DNA from: Acinetobacter lwoffii
GTDB lineage: Bacteria > Pseudomonadota > Gammaproteobacteria > Pseudomonadales > Moraxellaceae
Assembly (NCBI GenBank): GCA_013530545.1
Contig: SPVA01000063.1
Span: forward strand, 1-41,120
Direction of reading: 5' to 3'
DNA length: 41,120 nucleotides
The position numbers and the translations under genes were made by a program. Position 1 is the first letter of the stretch; each line of letters starts with the position of its first letter. The notes beneath the pieces were generated by a model. It was not told the origin of the DNA. It did no database searches and saw only the letters and a program-made list of their open reading frames with translations. Of the stretch, positions 33,938 to 41,120 are shown piece after piece.

Positions 33938-34927
33938 TTAATAGGGTGAAAATTGAGAATTATTGTTCAGGAATTCACGATTTTCTTCTTCAATCATTTG
34001 ACGGGCGACATACAGAATCAGCTGACGTAACCAGCGATGTGCAGGATGATGATGCAATAAAGGACACCATGCCATTTTTAATTCAAATTCAGGAATATAA
34101 AACGGAGGGTCTTTGAGAATTAAATTGTGATTCTTGGCTTGCAGACGTGCGATGCGTGAAGGCAGTGTTGCGATCAGATCTACATTGGCAGCCAATAATC
34201 CCGGCATTTGATAGTGACGGGTAAAGACGGAGATTTTACGTTTCTGGCCAATACGTTCTAAAGCCTGATCGATCCAGCCTAAACCGGCCTGTTTTTCAGG
34301 ATTTACCCCGAAGCCAACACCCATACCGGTTTTAGAAACCCAGATATGCTGTGCATCCAAATAGCTTTTTAAGTTCAGGTTGCTTGCGGCAGGATGCTTG
34401 TTATTTAAAAGACAAGAAAAGCTGTCGCGCCAGACCAAAACCTGATGAAAACTTTGCGGGATTTCATTAAAACGGTTAATCGCCAGATCGACCTTGCCCT
34501 GTTCCATATCACGGTAAGACACATCACTTGGGGTCAGGAAATCTAACACCACATTCGGTGCTTCTGAACGTAAGGCTTTGACTAAGCGTGGAACTAAAGT
34601 GGCTTCGGCATAATCCGAGGTCATGATCCGGAACACACGATTTGAGGTATAAGGACGGAACTCGGTACGTGGTTCCAGAATCATGGACAGATCAGCGAGC
34701 GCATCTCGAATACGTGGCTGTAACTCTAAAGCACGTTCGGTCGGGGTCATGCCTTCAGAAGAACGAATCAGGAGGGGATCATTAAATAAATTGCGTAATC
34801 GGCGTAAGATGTTACTCATGGCAGGCTGGGTAACGCCCAATTGTTCTGCTGCACGGGTGACATTTTTTTCGCGAAGAAGTACATCAAGATAAATTAATAG
34901 ATTGAGATCGACTCGCTCCAGATTCAT
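33938..34927 (-). CDS. LysR-family transcriptional regulator
   Basis: 329 residues. The N-terminal winged helix-turn-helix has its helix pair at about 22-41 (NVTRAAEQLGVTQPAMSNIL). The periplasmic-binding-like effector domain follows from about residue 95 (FRIMTSDYAEATLVPRLV). The N-terminal domain resembles the NodD/LeuO/SyrM-type LysR group (VDLNLLIYLDVLLREKNVTRAA). The likely target is unknown. It is divergent from aceA across 660 bp, which makes control of the glyoxylate shunt conceivable but untested. A candidate binding palindrome lies about 30 bp upstream of its start. Confidence 0.92.
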   Translation of the reverse strand: MNLERVDLNLLIYLDVLLREKNVTRAAEQLGVTQPAMSNILRRLRNLFNDPLLIRSSEGMTPTERALELQPRIRDALADLSMILEPRTEFRPYTSNRVFRIMTSDYAEATLVPRLVKALRSEAPNVVLDFLTPSDVSYRDMEQGKVDLAINRFNEIPQSFHQVLVWRDSFSCLLNNKHPAASNLNLKSYLDAQHIWVSKTGMGVGFGVNPEKQAGLGWIDQALERIGQKRKISVFTRHYQMPGLLAANVDLIATLPSRIARLQAKNHNLILKDPPFYIPEFELKMAWCPLLHHHPAHRWLRQLILYVARQMIEEENREFLNNNSQFSPY

Positions 34928-34955
34928 AAAAGAAATACCGAGAATAAATACAAGA

Positions 34956-34979
34956 AATTATGATGATTATGCCATAATT
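34956..34979. promoter_or_regulatory. Candidate LysR binding palindrome
   Basis: AATTATG-N10-CATAATT, a dyad of roughly the size bound by LysR proteins (T-N11-A core), 29 bp upstream of the LysR start. Confidence 0.5.
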
Positions 34980-35588
34980 GCCGGGCCTTGTGTAAAGCGC
35001 CGATGAAAAAAAGCCATGTGCTCACTAATAAAGTTTACAGAATTAACACAGGCTTAAGCCCCATTATTCAAAGTGTACATAAGAGAAAAGATGCACTTTA
35101 AATGGAATATCATTTAGTCTTTTTGTAGAGGGAAATGAAAGCCATCTTTTCGCTTTAAAAGAACATAAGAAAGGCTGGTCTTGCATTCAAGATTTGAGTG
35201 AAAAGTAAACTAACCCAAGAATTTCTTAAGTTGAATAAATCATCAAAGATCAGCATTTTTTAAAAATAAAAGGACATAAAACCCATAGCCAGACTTAAGT
35301 CTAATGAATTATTTTTAGGCAACATGCGGAAATTTTATCCATTTTTATTTTTAAATAAATTTATATAAAACAATAATTTAATATAATTTATCAAGATTGT
35401 ACTAAGACTTTGATCTACTCATTTTTTAAATAAATACTGAAGATTCTTGCAGACTATTGGATTAATTTTCATAAGCCCACTAATCTTTAGCTATCCCAAC
35501 GGATCGTCGAAAATCTGAACAAGTCATTGAGGGTGTGATTTGAGCGTTTCGTTGCAGAAAAATCCTAATATTATTACAGGAATATATC
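34980..35588. other. Long AT-rich intergenic region between the LysR gene and aceA
   Basis: About 610 bp without any convincing open frame. It is very AT-rich, especially 35330-35400, where A/T tracts alternate. No tRNA or strong terminator hairpin was found. Just before aceA is a good ribosome site AGGA, 8 nt from the ATG. It probably holds the aceA promoter and regulator sites with an untranslated leader; I could not place the promoter confidently. Confidence 0.6.
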
Positions 35589-37190
35589 ATGACTACATAC
35601 CAAACAGCGATTGATGCAATCCGCGAATTAAAAGCGAAATTCGGTAACACTTGGGCAGACATCAGTCCTGAAGATGCTGCGCGTATGCAACTTCAAAACC
35701 GTTTCAAAACTGGTTTAGACATTGCGAAATATACAGCGGCAATTATGCGTCGTGATATGGCTGCTTATGATGCAGACTCTAGCAAATACACTCAATCACT
35801 AGGTTGCTGGCACGGTTTCATCGCGCAACAAAAAATGATTGCGAACAAAAAATACTTCGGTACAACTGAACGTCGCTACATCTACCTTTCTGGTTGGATG
35901 GTTGCAGCGCTTCGTTCAGAATTCGGTCCACTTCCTGACCAATCTATGCACGAAAAAACGTCTGTTCCTGCATTGATCGAAGAAATCTACACGTTCTTAC
36001 GTCAAGCTGACGCGAAAGAATTAAACGACTTGTTCCGTGCACTTAAAAAAGCACAAGAAGCGGGCGACACTGCTAAAGCAGCCGAAATCACTTCACAAAT
36101 CGACAACTTCCAAACTCACGTTGTGCCAATTATTGCGGACATCGACGCTGGTTTCGGTAACGAAGAAGCGACTTACTTACTTGCTAAGAAAATGATCGAA
36201 GCGGGTGCTTGTGCACTACAAATCGAAAACCAGGTTTCTGACGCGAAACAATGTGGTCACCAAGCTGGTAAAGTAACAGTTCCACACGAAGACTTCATCG
36301 CGAAAATCCACGCTCTTCGCTATGCATTCTTAGAAATGGGTCTTGATGACGGTATCATCGTTGCACGTACTGACTCTGAAGGCGCTGACTTGACTCAAAA
36401 AATCCCAGTGGTTAAAGAGCCAGGCGACATCGCTTCTCAATACATCAGCTACTTAGACACAACTGAAATCGACATTTCAGAAGCGCAAGAAGACGAAATC
36501 CTGATTAAGCGTGATGGTAAACTTCACCGTCCTAAACGTCTTGCTTCTGGTCTATACCAGTTCCGTGAAGGCACGCAAATCGACCGCGTTGTACTTGACT
36601 GTGTAACTAGCTTACAAAACGGTGCTGACCTTCTTTGGATCGAAACTGCAACGCCAAACGTTGCTGAAATCGCTCACATGGTTAACCGTGTACGTGAAAC
36701 AGTTCCAAATGCGAAACTTGTTTATAACAACTCGCCTTCGTTCAACTGGACTTTAAACTTCCGTCAACAAGCGTATGACCGTTGGGTTGCTGAAGGTAAA
36801 GACGTTTCTGCTTACGACCGTGCTAAGTTAATGAGCGCTGAGTACGATGCAACTGAACTGGCTGCTGAAGCTGACGAAAAAGTTCGTACCTTCCAGGCTG
36901 ATGCTGCTCGTGAAGCGGGTGTGTTCCATCACTTGATCACACTTCCGACTTACCACACAGCTGCGCTTTCTACGCATGAGCTTGCTCAAGGTTACTTCGG
37001 TACTGAAGGTATGTTGGCTTATGTTGCTGGCGTACAACGTAAAGAAATCCGCGGCGGTATCGCATGTGTTAAACACCAAGCAATGGCTGGTTCTGACATC
37101 GGTGATGACCACAAAGAAATCTTCGCTGGTGACAATGCATTGAAAGCTGGTGATGATTCTAAAAACACAATGAACCAGTTCAGCGCTTAA
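35589..37190 (+). CDS. aceA: Isocitrate lyase
   Basis: Splits isocitrate into glyoxylate and succinate, the first step of the glyoxylate shunt needed for growth on acetate or fatty acids. The 533-residue protein is of the longer class (E. coli has 434). The catalytic loop here reads QCGHQAGK with the active-site Cys, and metal/substrate-binding segments include IADIDAGFGNEEATYLL, ARTDSEGAD and YNNSPSFNW. Codons are strongly biased toward C-ending forms for Phe, Tyr, Asn and Asp compared with neighbouring genes, suggesting high expression. Malate synthase is not in the window. Confidence 0.96.
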   Translation: MTTYQTAIDAIRELKAKFGNTWADISPEDAARMQLQNRFKTGLDIAKYTAAIMRRDMAAYDADSSKYTQSLGCWHGFIAQQKMIANKKYFGTTERRYIYLSGWMVAALRSEFGPLPDQSMHEKTSVPALIEEIYTFLRQADAKELNDLFRALKKAQEAGDTAKAAEITSQIDNFQTHVVPIIADIDAGFGNEEATYLLAKKMIEAGACALQIENQVSDAKQCGHQAGKVTVPHEDFIAKIHALRYAFLEMGLDDGIIVARTDSEGADLTQKIPVVKEPGDIASQYISYLDTTEIDISEAQEDEILIKRDGKLHRPKRLASGLYQFREGTQIDRVVLDCVTSLQNGADLLWIETATPNVAEIAHMVNRVRETVPNAKLVYNNSPSFNWTLNFRQQAYDRWVAEGKDVSAYDRAKLMSAEYDATELAAEADEKVRTFQADAAREAGVFHHLITLPTYHTAALSTHELAQGYFGTEGMLAYVAGVQRKEIRGGIACVKHQAMAGSDIGDDHKEIFAGDNALKAGDDSKNTMNQFSA

Positions 37191-37210
37191 TCCGCTCAAT
37201 TGATTCACTA

Positions 37211-37238
37211 AAAAACCCTGCATCTGCAGGGTTTTTTG
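37211..37238 (+). terminator. Terminator of aceA
   Basis: AACCCTGCA-TC-TGCAGGGTT with A-run before and T6 after. The stem is nearly the same as the terminator at 29641. Confidence 0.9.
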
Positions 37239-37447
37239 TTTAGAAAAATGCTATTAATAAATAGGGAAGAGCAATCTCAAGAACGTGCTCAAGAGGGATT
37301 ATCCATAATTTTTCCATGATTGGTTTTTATCGCAGCTTTTATGTGTTTAATTCTTGCATTCTAGTGCTATGTCACTGAATATTTGGATATAGCATGCTTA
37401 TGTTCTGCATCAATTTACCCCTATTTAATTAAAAGTGACCCGGACTT

Positions 37448-40400
37448 ATGCTGTCTAAATTTTTTATCCACCGCCCGATCTTTGCTGGGGTACTGGCGAT
37501 TGTTGTCATGGCAATCGGCCTGTTCGCAGTGATGAACCTGCCAGTGGAACGTTATCCGGACATTGCCCCGCCAAGGATAACGGTGGCAGCAACTTATAGC
37601 GGTGCTTCTGCGGAAACTGTGGAAGAAAGCGTGACTCAAGTGCTGGAACAGCAAATCAAAGGCATTGATCATCTGCTGTATTTCAGTTCGAGTAGTGATT
37701 CTTCAGGACGCAGCCGGGTCAGCATTAGCTTTGAGAATGGTACCGATCCGGATACTGCACAGGTGCAGGTACAAAATGCGATTAATGGGGTACTAAACCG
37801 ATTACCGGAAGATGTACAACGCCAAGGTGTCAATGTCTTTAAATCGCTCGGTGATACCCATATGGTAATTAGCCTGTATGATGAGTCGGGGCGCAGCAAC
37901 AATATTGAACTTTCCGACTATCTGATAACCCATCTGGAACAGGACATTTCCCGGATTGAAGGCATTGGTGAGGTGGATGTTTTTGGTTCACAATATGCGA
38001 TGCGGATCTGGCTGAATCCGGCAAAATTAAAACAATACAACCTGATGCCAAGCGATGTGCGTGCTGCGATTGAAGCCCAAAATACTCAGGTCGCTGCTGG
38101 TGCGATTGGTGATCTTCCCGCCATAGACGAGCAATACCTGAATGCCAAAGTTACTTCGGGTTCACGGCTAAAAACTGTAGAAGAATTCCAGAATATTATT
38201 GTCAAATCGGATCGTGCCGGCAGCTTTATTTATTTGAAAGATATTGCCCGGGTAGAACTGGGTGCTGAAAATTATCAGTCTTATAGTACCAATAATGGTT
38301 ATCCATCGGCAGGTCTGGGTATTTCACTGGCGTCAGGTGCCAATGCCATTGCCACCTCTAATCTGATTAAAGCCGAAATTGCCCGTATTTCCCAGCAATT
38401 GCCTGAAGGCTATAAAATTGCTTATCCACGTGACAATACGCCTTTTGTTCAAGAATCAATTAAAGAGGTAGTCAAAACCCTGATCGAAGCCGTGATTTTG
38501 GTCATCATTGTGATGTTCATTTTCTTGCAGAACTGGCGTGCAACTTTGATTCCTACCGTGACTGTTCCAGTGGTGATTTTGGGTACGATGGCGGTGCTGT
38601 ATGCACTGGGTATGAGTATCAACACCTTAACCTTATTTGCGCTGGTTCTGGCGATCGGCCTGTTAGTGGATGATGCCATTGTTGTGGTAGAAAACGTCGA
38701 ACGGCTGATGCATGAAAAGCAACTGTCCGCCAAGGATGCTGCCCTGGAATCCATGCAGGAAATTAGTGGAGCACTGATCGGGATTACACTGGTCTTAACC
38801 GCAGTCTTTATTCCCATGGCTTTTTTTGGCGGATCGACTGGCGTAATTTACCGGCAGTTCTCCATCACCTTGGTCGCGGCAATGTCCTTATCCTTAATGG
38901 TGGCATTGATTCTAACGCCAGCATTGTGTGCGCTTATTCTAAAACCGAATCCTAAGCCGGCAAAATGGGCGTCCTGGTTTAACCAGAAACTGGATCATTT
39001 AAAACATCGTTATCTGAATTTGTCTAAACTCACGATTCAGCGTCAGGCGATTTGTCTACTATTGTTTGCTGGATTGATCGGTGTGTTTGCGCTGTTCTAT
39101 CGTGCTTTGCCGACCAGTTTCTTGCCGAGTGAGGATCAGGGGATCTTAAGCTTGCAAATCAAATTGCAGGAAGGCGCTCCGATGAAAAATACCATTCAGA
39201 TCGGTGAAGAAGTCCATAAGTATTTTCTGGATCAGGAACAAGCTAATGTCAATCTGGTGATGATCCGTTATGGGCGAAATTTCTCTGGAACTGGTCAGAA
39301 CCTCGCGACCGGTTTTGTAGCGTTGAAACATTGGGATGAGCGTTCCGGTCAGGACAATACTGCACAAGCGATTCGTGAACGGGCCTTGAAGCATTTTCAA
39401 AGTAATCGCAATGCACAAATTAACGTGTCCATGCCAGCTTCAGTCAATGGTCTGGGACAAACCGATGGTCTGGATTTCTGGATTCGAGATATCAATGGCA
39501 ATGGCCGGCAATATCTGGAACAGCAATTTAAAGCGCTGGAAGCTCGGGCGGGCAACTATACGAGCTTTGAAAATCTGGGCAAACGTTCTAATCCTGACAA
39601 AGCAGAACTACGTGTCAATATTGACCAGAAACAGGCCATGGCCAATGGCCTGACCCAATCGGCGATTAACAGTACCTTATCCAGTGCCTGGGGCGGCAGT
39701 TATATTAATGACTTTATTGATCGCGGCCGGATTAAACGGGTGATCATGCAGGGTGATGCAGAATTCCGTTCCAAGCCGGAAGATCTGGCGCAGTGGCATG
39801 TGCGAAATGACCAGAATCAGATGGTGCCTTTCAGCAACTTCTCGCAAGTGGGCTGGAGTGGTGGCCCTGAAGTGGTCAACCGCTTTATGGGGTATACCGC
39901 ATTGCAAATGGAAGCGGATCGGGCTAAAGACAGCAGTTCCGGTCAGGCCATGCAGGATGTGGAAGCTTTGATTGCTGAACAGGAGGGAGTCGATGTGGTC
40001 TGGAGCGGTCTTTCCTTTGAGGAAAAACAGTCCAATAATCAGGCGATCTGGCTGTATCTGATTTCAATTGGTTTTATTTTTCTGTGTCTGGCGGCTTTAT
40101 ATGAAAGCTGGAGCATTCCAACCGCCGTGATGTCGGCAATTCCACTGGGGATTGGCGGCAATATTATTTTTAGTTATCTGGCTGGTTTCCCGAATGATAT
40201 CTATTTCCAGATTGCCTTGCTGACCACCATCGGTCTGTCCTGTAAGAATGCTATTTTGATTGTAGAATTTGCTTCATTAGCGCAGCAACAAGGCAAATCG
40301 GTAGTAGAAGCGGCACTAGAAGGTGCCTCTTTACGCCTACGTCCAATTTTGATGACTTCTTTGGCCTTTGGCGCAGGGATTTTACCGTTGGTCTTTGCTA

Positions 40401-40546
40401 CAGGGGCAGGTGCGGTGAGTCGTCAGGAAATTGGGGTGAGTGTATTTGGTGGTGTTATTTTTGGAACTGTGCTGGTGCTGATTTTTATTCCATTTATGTA
40501 TGTTTTGATTCGTCGCTTGATAAAGAAAAAACCAATTATTGAATAA
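37448..40546 (+). CDS. RND multidrug efflux permease, HAE1/AcrB-MexB-AdeJ family
   Basis: Inner-membrane proton/drug antiporter of 1,032 residues with the RND plan: 12 transmembrane helices and two large periplasmic loops. The proton relay is intact: Asp408-Asp409 in LAIGLLVDDAIVVVENVE (TM4) and the TM10 Lys in GLSCKNAILIVEF. Other family motifs include MAFFGGSTGVIYRQFSIT, FLPSEDQG, WGGSYINDFIDRGR and LRLRPILMTSLAFG. It resembles AdeJ/MexB more than AdeB. No membrane-fusion or outer-membrane-channel gene adjoins it, so it would need partners encoded elsewhere. The ribosome site is weak. Substrates are not deducible. Confidence 0.93.
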   Translation: MLSKFFIHRPIFAGVLAIVVMAIGLFAVMNLPVERYPDIAPPRITVAATYSGASAETVEESVTQVLEQQIKGIDHLLYFSSSSDSSGRSRVSISFENGTDPDTAQVQVQNAINGVLNRLPEDVQRQGVNVFKSLGDTHMVISLYDESGRSNNIELSDYLITHLEQDISRIEGIGEVDVFGSQYAMRIWLNPAKLKQYNLMPSDVRAAIEAQNTQVAAGAIGDLPAIDEQYLNAKVTSGSRLKTVEEFQNIIVKSDRAGSFIYLKDIARVELGAENYQSYSTNNGYPSAGLGISLASGANAIATSNLIKAEIARISQQLPEGYKIAYPRDNTPFVQESIKEVVKTLIEAVILVIIVMFIFLQNWRATLIPTVTVPVVILGTMAVLYALGMSINTLTLFALVLAIGLLVDDAIVVVENVERLMHEKQLSAKDAALESMQEISGALIGITLVLTAVFIPMAFFGGSTGVIYRQFSITLVAAMSLSLMVALILTPALCALILKPNPKPAKWASWFNQKLDHLKHRYLNLSKLTIQRQAICLLLFAGLIGVFALFYRALPTSFLPSEDQGILSLQIKLQEGAPMKNTIQIGEEVHKYFLDQEQANVNLVMIRYGRNFSGTGQNLATGFVALKHWDERSGQDNTAQAIRERALKHFQSNRNAQINVSMPASVNGLGQTDGLDFWIRDINGNGRQYLEQQFKALEARAGNYTSFENLGKRSNPDKAELRVNIDQKQAMANGLTQSAINSTLSSAWGGSYINDFIDRGRIKRVIMQGDAEFRSKPEDLAQWHVRNDQNQMVPFSNFSQVGWSGGPEVVNRFMGYTALQMEADRAKDSSSGQAMQDVEALIAEQEGVDVVWSGLSFEEKQSNNQAIWLYLISIGFIFLCLAALYESWSIPTAVMSAIPLGIGGNIIFSYLAGFPNDIYFQIALLTTIGLSCKNAILIVEFASLAQQQGKSVVEAALEGASLRLRPILMTSLAFGAGILPLVFATGAGAVSRQEIGVSVFGGVIFGTVLVLIFIPFMYVLIRRLIKKKPIIE

Positions 40547-40561
40547 ATTTATGGTTTTTTT

Positions 40562-40592
40562 ATAAAAAGCCTGACTCAGTCAGGCTTTTTTC
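40562..40592 (+). terminator. Terminator of the RND gene
   Basis: AAAGCCTGA-CTCAG-TCAGGCTTTTTT hairpin with a T6 tail, 20 bp after the stop codon. Confidence 0.9.
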
Positions 40593-40734
40593 TGGCTAAA
40601 TATCGAGGATTTGATTAATACAAAAAATATCGTCATATTGCAGCATGATCATTAAAATTATTCACATGAAAAATTAGGATACAGGGATCAGGACAAACAT
40701 CTCTTGAATGCCAGACTTTTATAATGAGCTGCTT

Positions 40735-41120
40735 ATGCCGACAATTTCAGAAAAAATCCAGCATATCCAACAACAATTACATTCTGAAAATCACGCCAGC
40801 ACTGTAAGTTTACTCAGTCAGCTGAATGTCGCCGATCAGGCGCGCATTTTAAGCCGTTTAGATGCTCGGCAACAGGCCCGAATTTTAAGGCAACTGAATG
40901 AACCGAGCTTGGTCTATGCTTTTATGCCCCTAGGGCAGCAGTTAAACGTGGCACAGCACTTATCTATTTCAGAACTTGTTCCCATTCTGGACGCAATGCC
41001 TTCTGATGATTTTGTCGATATTTATAAGCAGTTTTCGCCGCCGCTACAGCTGCAATTGATGGGCGCATTATCTGAAGAATCCCAGCAGACACTCAAAGAT
41101 CTGGCCATCTATCCGGAAGG
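40735..41120 (+). CDS. mgtE: MgtE-type magnesium transporter, N-terminal part (runs off the window)
   Basis: The 128 visible residues, MPTISEKIQHIQ onward, are an all-helical MgtE N-domain. Repeated Leu-rich helical units (LLSQLNVADQARILSRLD, RQQARILRQLNEP, LVPILDAMPSDDFVDIY) end in LAIYPEG, the usual boundary before the CBS domains. MgtE is a Mg2+ channel gated by cytoplasmic Mg2+. An in-frame ATG at 40708 would add nine residues; neither start has a strong ribosome site. The membrane domain is outside the window, so function rests on the N-domain only. Confidence 0.82.
   Translation, partial: MPTISEKIQHIQQQLHSENHASTVSLLSQLNVADQARILSRLDARQQARILRQLNEPSLVYAFMPLGQQLNVAQHLSISELVPILDAMPSDDFVDIYKQFSPPLQLQLMGALSEESQQTLKDLAIYPE

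Noticed and set aside
36828..37223. 131-residue frame antisense to aceA
   Set aside because: It is a shadow of the strongly codon-biased aceA frame, without a ribosome site, and runs through the terminator.

Overview
The window looks like about 41 kb of core chromosome from an Acinetobacter-type gammaproteobacterium (Moraxellaceae). This is inferred from moderate-to-low GC, a short 98-residue ribosomal protein L25, a ~530-residue isocitrate lyase, an AdeJ/MexB-type RND pump, and the layout lolB-ispE-tRNAGln-prs-rplY-pth. No species can be named from the sequence alone. Most genes are housekeeping. There is no CRISPR array, insertion sequence, rRNA operon or obvious prophage.

Layout. 1-5858 (minus strand) is a long unit reading TPR protein, lolB, ispE, four tRNA-Gln genes, prs, rplY, pth, followed by the 5' end of panD. 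A promoter embedded in the tRNA cluster drives the last tRNA-Gln and prs. hemA diverges from it at 5884 and converges on dnaG. 9461-12909 holds bamD divergent from rluD, pgeF and a flavodoxin-family gene broken by a frameshift. 12964-14892 holds smpB, coaD, a 4Fe-4S ferredoxin, the RNase P RNA gene and tRNA-Met. 14940-17539 is the most accessory-looking part: an AT-rich membrane/coiled-coil protein of unknown function, a CatB-like acetyltransferase, and a RidA-like gene divergent from a TetR regulator across a large perfect palindrome. 17612-22685 is carA-carB-greA, with a probable attenuator before carA and a frameshift in carB.

22856-24690 holds a coiled-coil protein, a tiny membrane protein, a DOMON-like protein and yhbY. 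rlmE-ftsH, a GNAT acetyltransferase, folP and a DUF5713-like gene follow to 29632. 29663-31426 holds two related four-helix membrane proteins of unknown function on either side of tRNA-Leu(UAA). After an unrecognised soluble protein and a small membrane protein come a CNNM/CorC-type transporter, a LysR regulator, a 660-bp AT-rich intergenic region and aceA. The window ends with an RND permease that has no adaptor gene beside it and the 5' end of an mgtE-like magnesium transporter.

The genes serve translation and its quality control (pth, rplY, smpB, rnpB, rlmE, yhbY, rluD, tRNAs), envelope building (lolB, bamD, pgeF), precursor supply (ispE, prs, carAB, coaD, panD, hemA, folP) and protein turnover (ftsH). 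No complete new defence or mobile system was found. The best leads are the carA leader, the RidA/TetR shared operator with a RidA lacking its catalytic arginine, the paralogous membrane proteins around tRNA-Leu, and the two frameshifted genes, which may be real mutations or assembly faults.
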